From assembly GCA_037893225.1 (NCBI GenBank), contig JAZGUH010000751.1, positions 310,001 through 374,000 on the forward strand: 64,000 nt of DNA. Reading direction: 5' to 3'. The notes under the pieces were generated by a model. That model was not told where the DNA came from. It worked only from the letters and a program-made list of their open reading frames with translations, and did not search any database. The translations under genes and the position numbers were made by a program. The DNA comes from Hippasteria phrygiana. Taxonomy: Eukaryota; Echinodermata; Asteroidea; Valvatida; Goniasteridae. Each line of letters begins with the position of its first letter. Position 1 is the first letter of the stretch. Below, one piece after another: positions 37,143 to 48,647 of the stretch.

Positions 37143-37345
37143 GGGGCAAATTTCACGGAGCTGCTCAGCAGAAAAATTTGCTTAGCATGAAATTTCTACC
37201 TTGATAAAAACAGGATGACCAGCCAAATGTTCATGTAATGTATATTGCACGTGACTGGTATCCGGCCGTTATTTGCTTAGCACGAAAATCACATTTTTGT
37301 GCTAAGCAAATTGTTTGTGCTTAGCAGCTCTTGTGAAATTGGCCC
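37143..37345. mobile_element. MITE with GGGCAAATTTCAC ends
   Basis: The ends gggcaaatttcacggagctgc and (reverse) gggccaatttcacaagagctgc face each other. The inner part repeats tttgcttagcacgaaa-type blocks. Confidence 0.65.
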
Positions 37346-37515
37346 ACGGTCTCGACAAAATGGACGGATGTTCCGTTAGCAGAAATCCTATGAAACCGGG
37401 CCCAGGCTAACGCGGAACTTAGCAGGATAAAACGGAAAAATAAAGGCAAGTCGTTCAAATTGATACCAGTGGCTAATTCTAGAGTCCTGCTGATCGTTTG
37501 TGCGTCTCTCGGTCA

Positions 37516-37688
37516 TCAGCATCTGCTCTCTTGGTCTTCCGCCTTGTCGCATTTCTTGTGCGCGTTGAGTCGCGCGAAGCGGAAGTTCTCGTAGTGAATG
37601 CAGTGCGTCACGTCCTTCAGGTCCTGCATGTGCGTTCTGATCAGCATGTCCCGCAGGTTGGAGAATTCACAGTGGTCGTGGTTCTCAA
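37516..37688 (-). CDS. SEPTIN9: Septin last coding exon
   Basis: This 173-nt exon follows acceptor caactaaag. It encodes [19 protein letters not shown], then [18 protein letters not shown] and a short Lys/Glu tail ending in Cys and TGA. The absence of a coiled-coil tail fits the SEPTIN3/9/12 group. Confidence 0.94.
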
Positions 37689-40600
37689 CTTTAGTTGAGG
37701 GGGAGAAGACAAATGACAGGTGCTTAATGTTGGAATGTCATGTGGTACAATAATGCGACGTGGTGCACAAGTTAGCCGGTAACCTATTGGTTGATAACAC
37801 TGCATTGTATGCACACACGCATGTGTGACACCAGTTTTTTTTCTTGTCATACGTCAATGCTTAACCTTTTATCCAGCTGGACAGGCTCCGATCAATGTTG
37901 GCCGAGGTGTTTCTACTTTTGACTGGTAAAAGAGATTTAAATTATGCTCGTGATAATTTTTACGCAGTGCCGTTTTCGTCTTGTTTGCATCGATTTTTTC
38001 CAGATTTCGAATTACAAAAAAAAAAAATTTGTGGGAAAATAATTTTTAAATCAAATTTTCTCAGAATTTTTTTAATAAATCAAATGTTTCGTTGGAAAAT
38101 TCAAAAAAGTCAGAATTTCGATTAAAATTTGATTAAAAGTTTCATCTCTGATTGTGTAAGTTGAGTTATGCAATCAGCTGACTGCTGCTTACCTTCGATG
38201 AGTCCCCAGTTAGTCAACCTTCCCAGAACCTCCTTGCCATCTACCTGGTGTGACTTGTCACTGCCTACCACAGCAAAAGGCATCTGGTCCTGACAATAAA
38301 AAAACCAGACAAAAAGTTACACAGCATTGGTATGCGACACTCAAAATCACAGCTTCCAATAATTCAATTCAAAATTCAGAATTGCAATTCTAAAAATGCG
38401 GAATTTCAATTAAAAAATTCTGATTCAGAGGAGAAGGTCCGATGCAAAAAATATTTTCTTTAGTTTTTCTTAACCCCTTGAGCACAGTATTTTACGGGAG
38501 ATGTCGGGGTGCTGCAGCGGTTCTGGCAGCCAAGCGAACTGCTACAATGTGTTTGTGCAGTCAAGCATGGCATACACACTAATCCAACAATGGATTGAAA
38601 CTGCACAAACAGCGGCCAATGGCGTCATCTGGCCTGGTGGCACTGTTTAATCCAACAATGGATTGAAACTGCACAAACAGCGGCCAATGGTGTCATCCGG
38701 CCTAGTGGCACTGTTTTCTTTTTGCGCCCTATGGTGTCATTCGTACGGAAGGGGTTAAATTATGCTGATGTTTCTTTCCCGATGTTTTTGCCGTTTCCCT
38801 CCAAGCCAATGCAGATCCGGACAAAACATATCCACACTTACCGCACAATATCAAGTGTTATATTAGATTGTCCCCAACGATACTGCAAGTTACAGTTCAA
38901 ACATGCCAAGCCCTCATCAAGATAGAAGACGTCACGACTGTATATTATCTTACTTTGTTTATTTATTTGAGATCTTTGGACAAAGAAAAATATAAAATTA
39001 AAAAATTCTCCAGGCAGAGACAAAAGTTTTAAAAAGTGTCATCCCGGGTGGGTCAGATCCAATTTAATTCAATTTGAAAGCCAAAAGAAATTAAAGAATT
39101 TTTTTTTTTTAAATTATGCCAGAATTAGTTAGTCTTTAAAGTGCTACCTCCTATGCATCTACCGAATAACACGGCTGCAAACTAGTTTGTTCAAAACGTT
39201 GTTTTTTGCATTGTGTGTAGGCTGGCCCCATATTTATGGGGGCGGGAACTAGAAGTGATGGTATGGTTCCTAACCCATAATGGCCCTGTGCTTTACAAAT
39301 ATGCACAATGTATACCAGACTAATTCTTTGTCGACAGCCACACTGTAATACTGGATGTACAATTACTAACACACATACGTCAAGTATTTTTTGTGTGCAA
39401 TGTCACAATTATTAAAACTTAATTTGTATTTTGCACACACAAAAATCAGAAAATAATGCCTAAATGCAGAAAGGTGGAAATGCAATATAAAAGCATTAGT
39501 CATCCTTCCATTTGGGAAGGTTGTGAGCTCTGCAAAATGTGGATTTAACCACGATTTCTGGATGGAGCTGGCCACATGTTAAAACTTAATAACGGAGGGC
39601 TAAAACAAAGAAAGGGTAATCATTGACCATGCCAGCGACTCACCCTGATGAGCGAGTTGATGTTTTCATCTTCTTCGTCCGTCTCCAGTTCTTGCATGGG
39701 ATACGTTGAGATGCTAGCCTCGTTCAGGGCCTGCTTTATCTGAAAGTGTGAAATTGTGATGAAGAGTCGACGCAATATCTAACACGAGCCAAAACTGGCT
39801 CATCCAGCCTGTGCGTAATTTAAGCTTTTCTGGGCATGAAATGACTGAGAATATCTTTTCTATCAGGGAAATGCTGATAAAGGCCGGTTCATACTCGCTG
39901 CGTATTCACTGCGTACGCAGCTCGCTGGTCCACTTTTAGCGGTCTTCAGTGCGCAAAAGAACACGCAGTGCGTAAACAAAGTTTGTATGTGTACGTGCAC
40001 TTTTGAAAAGATTCTGAAAGTGCGTACACACTGATCGTATGTGTAGTCGGACATATTGAAATTATTTAACATTTGGCGTATGCGTATGCGCACACGCATG
40101 AAATCGAGTTCATACTTTGGCCAAGTATGAACGCTCCATCTGACAATCGAATGTGTCGATGCGCACACACACATGCGCACACACACAAGTATGAACCAGC
40201 CTTAATACTCTTGGGTTGAGAGGGGCACGTAAATAAGTTGATAAAGACGCTCATACTAAACTTAAAGAAATACTTCACTTTTTGGTGAGTCATGAAATTC
40301 TGGCAACAGAGATCAGTAGAAATCACAGAAACTTTTTTGTCATTTGAAAACAGTTATTTCCTCTAAATCAGCACAATGTTTTTAAAAGCAACACTAGAAA
40401 AATGCTAAAATGTAACTGTTGACATTACTGACTGGTCTCCAGTGCTGTAAGAGTAACCATTTGACAAATCATTGTTTCTTCATGGGAAGTCACTCAAAAG
40501 TCCCATTATCACTTTTGTTCAACTCCAACTCACAATAATTTGAACATATTATTATTATTAGTGTGAAAAAAAAGAAAGTTTTTTTCGTACTCAATCTTCT

Positions 40601-43600
40601 TCTGAATTTGAGTAAGGCAAAAGTGACTAGTTACACCACAGAAACAATGACATCTGAATAAATTGCCTCAGAAAAAAAAAAGAGATTTGTGAAATGACTT
40701 GATTGCAAAGCTGCTGGCTGTATACTCATCTAAACTCGGGCCGTTTACTGGTAAACCATTGTTTTCCCCCGGTTTTATTATTAAACCAAACCTCTCCAGT
40801 TCTGCTATTGAATTTTGATTTCGTAAAAACCGCTCCCAAGTTTATATTCAATCTCACCCTCGTTTTGAAGTGTTCTCTCTCCTCGATCGTCAGCGTGTCG
40901 GCCTTGGCGATGATGGGCACCACGTTGACCACTTTGTCCAATCTCTTCATGAACTCAATGTCCAGCGGTTTAAGGCTGAAGAAAAATGACGTCAAATCTA
41001 ACACGGTTAAAGGGGGCCATGGCAATAGGATTTGTATGACTTGTACACATGTTACTATAAACTTCCAGATTCATTGTAGCAATTCTAGGGAGTAATTGCA
41101 AATTGTGGATTTGTTTATGTTTATGCACATTTTCATTCATCATGAGCCATAGCATGATGTCATCAGTTGTGCCCCCATAAGCTTGGTGTAAAAAAAAAAA
41201 AAAAAAAAAAATAGTTCTATAGTTGATTCTAAGTCCAGACCCAACAACTGGATACCACATGACTCACCCATGGCCGGTTGGAGCGATAAAGTAGAGACAC
41301 ACATGGACTCGCGAGTCTGGGATCTGCTTTTTCCTGCTCACGTTGATTTCCTCCGATAGGTATTTCTCGTATTGCTCGTTAATATATTCTAAGATCGGCA
41401 ACCAACTGTGGAACGAAAGTAGTGGGACAAACAAGAATTTTGTTACAATTGCAGTTTCAACTTAATCTCACTCCAAACAATGCATGCCAAAACAATTTTG
41501 CTAAAACCAATTTTCAGCTTACACATTTATAAAAAAAAAAAAATGAGGCCACATTTTGACACTTGGAGTTTTTCTTGAAATTTAAGCCAAAAAGTGAGTT
41601 GTATTCTTACCAGTTTTCATTGTTGATATGATCACCAAACCCTGGCGTATCTGTAACAGTCAACTTCAGCCGAACGCCATTTTCTTCAATAACTGCAAAA
41701 TTAAAAAAAAATAAAACAAACCTCAGAACAAACCTCCCTGCCTGTAAAAGAACAAATCCTAAAAATCAAAATCCTCTATGCAGCAACAATTTCTTGGAAG
41801 CGCCAGCCAGCCGAAGTCTCCGGCAATAAATCTGAGGTCACTAAAGGAAACCTCTTTACTTGCAGGAAATTGTCTGTTAGTGTTACAACATGCTGACTAA
41901 GGATCACACACAGAATCAATATTCATAAAATTGCCTGGGATTTTAGCTGACAATCTTGGGAGACCGCCAACATGGGGCAAGATGGCTCAGTTGGTAGAGC
42001 ACCGGTACGGAGGTCGCAGGTTCCAATCCCGCTCCTGCCAGTTTCTTTGTTCACTTTGAAAATGTATTCAAATTTACCTAGTCAGTTTCCCTTGTGGATT
42101 GTTTGATGAATTATAAGTTAAAAAGTCGTATCCACATTGAGTGATCCCCACAATGTCGCTTCCCAGGTTGTATCGTAAAATTTGGTGTGATTCCTGGCTA
42201 TGGGCTCCATGCACAACTACCCCCTCGGCGGAAAGAAAAGGCGAGTTGGGGGGTCAATATCGACGCCATCTTACCCGACTTCAATTTAAGTGTCTGGCTC
42301 CCGCTATGATATTCTTATTGAAAAAGCAATTATCGAGAGTCGGCAAACAGACAAAGCAATCCCACTGGTATACGAGTATCAAATGAACGAGGAGCGCGGT
42401 GCGTAATACCAGCGACGTACTCCCCATGGAAGTGCGGTTGCTATGTGGACAGCACCCTCTTTTGGTGACGCACGGAGCCCATACGGCATTCTGGGTTTAT
42501 GACTTCTGACTAGCGCCCACCCGAACAAAGATACTGACAATTTTGGGAGACTGCCAACATGGGGCAAGATGGCTGAGTTGGTAGAACGCCGGTACGGTAA
42601 CCCGGAGGTCGCAGGTTCGAATCCCGCTCCTGCCAGTTTCTTTGTTCACTTTGAAAATGAAATTTCAACTTGGCTAACAAAAAGTGTTCATCTCCATATT
42701 ACTGTGGTTGGAAAGATCATTAAAAAATATAACTATGTACGTGCAACTCGGGAAATGTGCTGTTTGTCTGAAAATCATTGATAAAAATACTTTCTGGGAT
42801 GAAAGTTTGCTTCGGAAAAGTTGGACAATTAGAAACAGACAGTCTATGTATTTTTTGTTTTCATTAATGATTTTCAGACAAATGGCATATTTTCAAGGGA
42901 TGGTCACGTACATTATTATCTTCAATTTTTTTTTCAAACATAGCAATTATGGGAGGAATGCCTTTATGCTTCCAAGGCAATATGTGTTCCCGTTACCTCT
43001 GGCTGAAGTTTCTTTCCCTGTAAGTGACCCTTACCATGACTTATAGATTGTACCTCCACAGTCTTTGGAATGATGAGCGCTGGGTCCTTCTCAGATTGTA
43101 AGCATGACCTCCGACTGACCTTTGCCTTGAAGAGTGTGTTGACTAACGTTGACTTGCCCAGACCGCTGGAACCTGGAGTCATTCAAGAAAACAATACGAC
43201 TCAAAACGATGCACACTTCATTCATTCATTAAGGATCTACAATAAAGTATGGGTCAATGATACTGCATTTCTATTATCAGTATAATGCCAGATTAAGAAC
43301 ACAAATGTTGGTTTATTAAGACACTTTTGTGTCTCCCGAATATCACAACTCCTATTTCTATGCAGAATTTTACTGTCTCGCGTTGCTACTCATATTCTAA
43401 AATGAAAAAAATAAAAAAATCCACAAAAATCCACGAATACCCCAGATCAACATATAGTTTGTATTTGCCTAAAGGCACCTCCTTAAAATATCCGTTTTAT
43501 TGGTCTATATCCACTTTTACAGGTAAAAAAAAACCTTTAGGACAACACCTCAGGAATTCCAGATTGCAAAAGAGATTCTTAAAAAAATCTGAAATTCCGA

Positions 43601-45053
43601 CAAAAATCCTGACAAATCTCACCCCTGATATAATGTTTACTTAGAGTACCTTAAGCTGGGATTGGGCCAACGGTTCTTGAAGTTTTGTGCCCAAGACTAT
43701 AACAATATTTCCGGCATGTACCATTCTTTATACTTTTGGTTATTATGGTTATTAACATCTCCAGCAATGAAACTAAAGATTTGTCAAAAGCACATTGGCC
43801 CGACAGCTTGACGGCCTGAAAAAACCTCTGGGAAAAAAAGAAGAAATATTTAGTGTTATATGCAGGAGAAAACCCCAAAATAATATTCAGGGGAAACCCA
43901 CAGAGTGGGGACTGAAAAATTCACTGCACATGAGTGAGCTTCGAACCTGAGAAAACAGAGCTAATAACTGGTGCTGAAACTCTTAACAGTAGAGAAACTA
44001 TAGCCTGTTTCACACTATGCTCTTACCCGGGTAATTGCTGGGTTAGCGAAAAATTTAACCCGGCAATGACCCAGTTAATGTGGAGCGTTCCCACTACAAT
44101 TCTCCGGGTTAGAAATTCTCCTGGTGAACTGCCCCAAAACCCCACTTAACCCAGGTAATTTCTAACCCTGCTCGCGAGGTGGGTTAACCCACCAATCTCG
44201 GGGTTAACGACGACCTTGAGACGATTCTCCGGGTTACCATAAGTAGTGTGAATGCTCGCCGGGTTTTCTTCTACCCGGGTAGCTAGGTGGGTGCGCTTCG
44301 TTGTGTAATTTATTAGTACGGCCGCCGTGGCTGGTACCTCGCCTTAATAATACCTCGCCTTTTTACGTATACTTAATGAAAGGCACCAGTCTTCCGTGGA
44401 TGATGCCTCGCCTTAATAAGTACATTTTACATACACTTAATGCAAGGCACCAGTCTAGACCGCACAGTTGAAGGAATACGCGTGCACGCTGCCAACGCTG
44501 ATCTGATTTTTTTCAATTTGCATTGCATGCTTTCGCTCTCACTTCGGCTCTTTTACGACGAACCAATGCGTAGGGCAGAGGTCAAGCAATGCACATTCTC
44601 CGGGTTACCATTCGCATATAGTGTGAATGCGGCTACAAGTTACCCGGGTGCGCGCTGAAGCGGGTAAGCAGAATTGCGGGGTAAATTTTGTTGTGTGAAA
44701 CCGATTCTCCGGGTTAGTTTCTACCCGGGTAATGACAACTAACCGGGTAATAAATTACCCGGGTAAGTTAAGAGTAGTGTGAAACCCATATAGGGCATAA
44801 GCCATTCACTCCTAAAAGACTGGGGATTTTTTTAGCATGGGACAAGGTTATAGTGAAGAGCGGGGCAGGGGTGGGGGGCTGGGATGCAATGTTATACAAT
44901 GACATGCTCACCCACGACCATGACGTTGAACTCAAACCCCCTCTTGAGGGCTTTCTTCCTAATTTGCTCCTGTATGGTGTCGATGCCTACGTAACCTTTG
45001 ACCTCCGTCTGTAGCCTTCCCCAGTTGCTGGTTTCCGCCATGGCCTCTGACAT
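37516..45053 (-). CDS. SEPTIN9: Septin of the SEPTIN3/9/12 group (core, 8 exons)
   Basis: This gene encodes a septin GTPase, which forms hetero-oligomers and filaments at the cortex, cytokinetic ring or cilia base. From the first Met (45053) the eight exons sum to 984 nt (327 residues). Visible are the polybasic/alpha0 region [18 protein letters not shown], a P-loop GSSGLGKS (residues 48-55), G3 DTPG (108-111), HINNENCW, G4 AKAD (190-193), and a septin unique element ([20 protein letters not shown]). There is no C-terminal coiled coil, as usual for the SEPTIN3/9/12 group. YVGIDTI and HINNENCW favour SEPTIN9/3. The Met is not certain to be the start: the frame stays open 5' of it, and EF-hand-like sequence continues upstream into an exon at 51948-52091. 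It sits head-to-tail behind the RADIL-like gene on the same strand. Family assignment is very secure; the exact paralogue and start are less so. Confidence 0.93.
38193..38289 (-). CDS. SEPTIN9: Septin exon: AVVGSD strand
   Basis: This 97-nt exon lies between acceptor ttgtcag and donor GTAAGC. It encodes [19 protein letters not shown] and TNWGLIE, the start of the septin unique element. Confidence 0.93.
38470..38758 (+). mobile_element. piggyBac-like MITE, family A, copy 5 with internal duplication
   Basis: It runs from TTAACCCCTTGAGCAC to CGTACGGAAGGGGTTAA in a septin intron. The block from aatccaacaatggattg through the ggcctggtggcactgttt segment occurs twice, making this copy about 70 bp longer than its relatives. 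Confidence 0.8.
39644..39739 (-). CDS. SEPTIN9: Septin exon: variable loop
   Basis: This 96-nt exon, phase 0 to phase 0, lies between acceptor ctttcag and donor GTGAGT. It encodes [16 protein letters not shown], the acidic loop typical of septins before the AVVGSD strand. Confidence 0.9.
39879..40204. mobile_element. MITE with AAGGCCGGTTCATACT ends
   Basis: The termini aaggccggttcatact and agtatgaaccagcctt are inverted. The interior is rich in tgcgca/cgcacac. It is intronic in the septin gene. Confidence 0.7.
40858..40975 (-). CDS. SEPTIN9: Septin exon: G4 motif
   Basis: This 118-nt exon lies between acceptor ttcttcag and donor GTGAGA. It encodes [19 protein letters not shown] and [16 protein letters not shown], including the AKAD guanine-specificity motif. 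Confidence 0.95.
41268..41405 (-). CDS. SEPTIN9: Septin exon: GTPase core
   Basis: This 138-nt exon lies between ttccacag and GTGAGT. It encodes [19 protein letters not shown] and [14 protein letters not shown], a conserved septin block. Confidence 0.94.
41611..41692 (-). CDS. SEPTIN9: Septin exon: switch region
   Basis: This 82-nt exon lies between ttttgcag and GTAAGA. It encodes [13 protein letters not shown], then [13 protein letters not shown], the G3 motif and the SEPTIN9-type extension. Confidence 0.94.
41975..42660 (+). mobile_element. tRNA-derived SINE pair with a nested MITE
   Basis: Two SINE heads (41975-42039 and 42562-42634) flank a body that matches the copy at 8296-8497. The body is split by a TA-flanked element at 42201-42481. 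The first head lacks part of its anticodon-arm region. Confidence 0.85.
42201..42481. mobile_element. TA-flanked MITE inserted in a SINE
   Basis: The ends are tgggctccatgcac and (reverse) tgggctccgtgcgt, with TA on both sides. The uninterrupted SINE at about 8452 reads ggctatacggcattc, which is the empty site with a single TA. Confidence 0.8.
43035..43172 (-). CDS. SEPTIN9: Septin exon: P-loop
   Basis: This 138-nt exon follows acceptor gactccag and ends at GTAAGG. It encodes [19 protein letters not shown] and [12 protein letters not shown], phase 1 to phase 1. Confidence 0.95.
43494..43622 (+). repeat. Dispersed repeat D, copy 2
   Basis: This is the second copy of the element at 31062-31218, here in a septin intron. 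Confidence 0.8.
43999..44793. mobile_element. CCCGGGTAA-rich TIR element
   Basis: The ends are tatagcctgtttcacact and agtgtgaaacccatata. Cccgggtaa and ctccgggtta motifs recur on both strands through the element. An internal part (cctcgccttaata to ggcaccagtct) is duplicated at about 44336-44452. Confidence 0.75.
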
Positions 45054-45085
45054 GATCGATACAAAATCTGAAAACTTCACAACAC
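44912..45085 (-). CDS. SEPTIN9: Septin exon: EF-hand-like end, alpha0 region, start of P-loop
   Basis: This 174-nt exon lies between acceptor ctttatccacag and donor GTGAGC and is open in the septin frame over its full length. Before the first Met it encodes GVVKFSDFVSI, the exit half of an EF-hand loop and its helix. After it come [12 protein letters not shown], then [16 protein letters not shown] and FEFNVMVVG, ending at the first P-loop Gly. Both modules sit in one exon without an intron between them. Confidence 0.9.
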
Positions 45086-47189
45086 CTGTGGATAAAGAAT
45101 GATTACAAAGTAGGAAAACAAATTTAATTTCTTCAAAATCAATGTTTGCGCTGAATAGCTTGTGGTGTTTTGGCAGCACTGCTCGAAAACTAAACTGAAC
45201 TGCATAGAACTTCATGAAACCATGTAGCGTTTTTTACAGGGAAACTTCAGACTGGCTGTAGAAAATGCAAGCTTTTTTTTGGTAAAGAACATTTTGACGT
45301 CAATGTTAGTCATCTCATTTGTTATATATTGGTCAAGAAATCAGTCACCCCAATAAATCATGTTTTTCAACCAAAGTCTCTAAATCAAATAATATTTCTA
45401 AACCAAAATCACTAAATCAAATTACCAAACAATTTGATCAACACAAAAGCTTATGGCCGAACACCTACACACGTGCCAAAAGAAAATAATAAAACCAAAT
45501 TAAAAAGTGTGCAATGTGTGATATAAATCAAAACATATTATACATAAAATATTCTTTATCTGAAAGCTGAAAGTGAAAATACAAGAGCGCAATTGAAATA
45601 AAATGCAACCCAAACAGACATTTATTTTTTCAGCACGAAGCTTCTAGAGATCCATCCGACAGCGCCTTTGCAATTTACAAGCAAAAATGTGGACCGTTGC
45701 AGGTCAACTTTGGAACGGGCATGTGATTTGAATCAAAGGATTTAAGACGATTTCAAATCAAGACTCATTAGATTTTGAGTCAAGCAAACTTGCAGGGCCA
45801 AACTAGCTGAGATAATGAACTTTTAGAGAGAACAAAAAAGGGTGTTGGGTAACTTGGGTAAGCCATGGTGATGACTGCATTTAATTCACACCTCAACTGG
45901 CTCCACTTATATTTTTGGGTCCAATAATTACCCAGGATGGCACATTTGTATCGCAAGAATTAATTTTGAGAAAACAAATTAGGTTACATGCAAACTTCCA
46001 CATACTTAGGAATGGGCTAAACAGATGCACATCATAGATATAATATTAGGGTTTGTTTTATGAATGCTGACAAAATCAGTAGGTTAGCCATAACATAAAT
46101 GACTTCTTAATGACGGTGACATAATTGTAAAGAAAAAAAGGTTTTATTGTGATTTTCAATTACAACATAATTAAATCAGGAGTATTGTTGGAAAAAACCA
46201 AAGAAACACTGCATAGATGTTGAAAATACTAAACTGGTTGGTTAACAGGTTAAGAGTTTATGTAAAGATGCATTCACAATGGCTGCTCTTTTTACTTACA
46301 AAGGTGTTTAAGCGATTCCACCATTCGACGCTTTTTAATCAGTTGGACCCATATAATGACCCTGTTTGAAAACACCAAACATTTTGCTGACTGACTTGCA
46401 AACAAATAAGAATAATTGGCAGTTGGCAGGTTCTAAAAAAAATGTTTTGGCCGGTGACGTACAATTATAGTTGAACGATATGCTTATGCCTGTACTATGC
46501 TGAACCTAAACAATCCATTTGTGTAAGACTTTGGGGCTCACAAGATTCTCCTGAAGATGACCAGAGCACACCGATCAAAATGTTTAGTAACAACTCCGGT
46601 TCTTTCCAGACCCGACAATACTCAAAAGAGAATTTCCATGGTGGCACCACAAAGTTCTTTCTTATCAGAAAATCTACTTACGATGTCTTCTGACAAAAGT
46701 TCAGACGCTTTCACCATCACAAAATGTCAAGACTTTTCCTGGACTACATTGTCCATTTCCACGCACCTTAGGGCCCCCCCCCCCCAAAAAAAATTCTGCT
46801 TCCAATTACATCGCATTTGAAAAGATGGTAGGTAGGTGGGGATTTTAAAAAAAATTGGGGGGGGCCACTTTTTTTTGTGCTGATCATATGTAGGTGTTTA
46901 CGTGTAGTCAAGGTTTAAAGGTAGTATTTATTTACAGCATTTATGGTTTAAAAAAATTAGGGTCGGGCCGTTAAAATAGGGTAGGTAGGTAGGGTAACCG
47001 GAAGCAGAACTATTTTTTTTGTTGCCTTAACATACTAGTAGGATAGAATAGTACAGGGACACACGGCATTTTTACACCATAACACTGACAAATAACAGTA
47101 CAGTGGAACACCTCTATACGGAACACCATGCCTGGCTCCCAAATTTTGTGTGCAAAAATTAACGAACATTGTTGTCAACTGCAACTCAT

Positions 47190-47597
47190 CTTAAAGGGAC
47201 ACATTGCCTTGAAGGCACCCAACTTGGCCTACAAAAGGCACTCGTCCTAAAATTGCTATGGTTCAAAAGACCACTCAAAAGTACATTGTACATTATATTA
47301 GTGCACATGACCATCCCTTGAAAATGTGCCGCTTGTCTGGAAATCATTGGGCGAAATCATTTTGGGCACATCGGTTTGGTTCAGAAAAATTCAGAGTGGT
47401 ACCCTTGGTCCGTTGTGCTTTGACTGTGTACAAGCTGCACCACGTGCGGCACCAGTCTGACTGTGCAGATGTCAATACCATGTTTTTTTCCCCCATTTCT
47501 CAGTGAATGTTACACTAAACCTTGGAAATAGGTTAGCTATTCAAACTAACCAATGAGAAGAAATTTGTTGGATTTCGGGGAAATGTGTGCCTTTAAA
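47190..47597. mobile_element. MITE with TTAAAGGGACACATT ends
   Basis: The ends cttaaagggacacattgcc and ggaaatgtgtgcctttaaaa are inverted. The element type is familiar to me from echinoderm genomes, which is recollection and not a search. Confidence 0.65.
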
Positions 47598-48423
47598 AGT
47601 CTTGGTTGACTGAGTAACTCGGAAGTGTCTAGGGAACTGAACTTTCCATTTCTTGAGGCCACAGTCAAGGATGCTTACAATCTGGAACTCCAATGACTTT
47701 TTTTCCCCAGGAATTACGTAAATTCAGGGATCTTTTACACACAAATCTGAGGGTAATTGCGAGGAATATGAATAAGCATGAATCTCACTCTTTGTGGGGG
47801 GGGGGGGGGGAGACACAACTAGTAAATAGCTCTTCTCTTGAAAAATTAAACTGCTTTGTGTAAATATTTCAAGGGAAGACAAGGAAAAGACCATGGGCAA
47901 TCATTTTATTCCGTTAGGTAGGTTCCAGGGCGTGTCAGATTGTTAACTCTAGGACGTAAAATTGTATGTTCTTTGGGGACTGCATCTTTGTTTACAACTA
48001 CAAATAATAATTGCTTAATGTGTGGACTGGTTAATTAGTAGATCATGATCGATTGTTTTGCTGTGTTTAGTTGCAATCAGAAATGAGTTACGTTGAACAG
48101 CTTGTGGGTAGCGGTAGAGTTTAATCCCCAGCATGACCTTTTAGTAGCAAGACATCAATGTGGGAGTATTAAACACTCAGGATTATAATGGTAAAATCTA
48201 GGTTTGGTTCACAATCACACCCTAGCACTAAAGCAAGTGTATAGCACCATGCGGGATGTCATTGCCTCCATCAACCAAGAATAGGAATCCGTTTACTCTC
48301 TGTAAGTCTATAAACCTTTGAACCTTCCAAAATAAGACCACAGAGCCAAAGATAAATGTTAACATGAACATTTCAAAATCCGAAGCAAAAGTTGGACATA
48401 AAGCCTTTTAACCCTGGAATCTG

Positions 48424-48647
48424 TTGACCCTTTATGTACGGAAGACGCCATATGACGCAACAAAAAAACAGTGCCACCAGGCCGGATGACACCATTTGCC
48501 GCTGTTTGTGCAGTTTCAATCTATTGTTGGATTATTGTGTATGTTACGCTTGACTGCACAAACACATTGTGGCCGTTTCGCTTGGCTGCCAGAGCCGCCG
48601 CGACACCCCGATGTCTCCCGTAAAAAAAAACGTACTCAAGGGGTTAA
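48424..48647 (-). mobile_element. piggyBac-like MITE, family A, copy 6
   Basis: This reverse-orientation copy begins ttgaccctttatgtacgg and ends cgtactcaaggggTTAA. It lies inside the intron upstream of the septin core. Confidence 0.78.

Larger units (their letters stand above)
31687..37515. other. Intergenic region between the two genes
   Basis: This stretch must contain the RADIL-like promoter and probably the septin 3' UTR. A small hairpin (aggaactccctcc / ggagggggttcct, about 32385-32440), a SINE, the long hairpin at 34022 and three MITEs are present. I could not place a TSS. Confidence 0.5.

Noticed and set aside
37516..45053. Identification of gene 2 as a SEPTIN7 or SEPTIN2 orthologue
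   Set aside because: The HMQDLKDVT segment recalls SEPTIN7, but [18 protein letters not shown], the lack of a coiled-coil tail and the [15 protein letters not shown] stretch point to the SEPTIN3/9/12 group.
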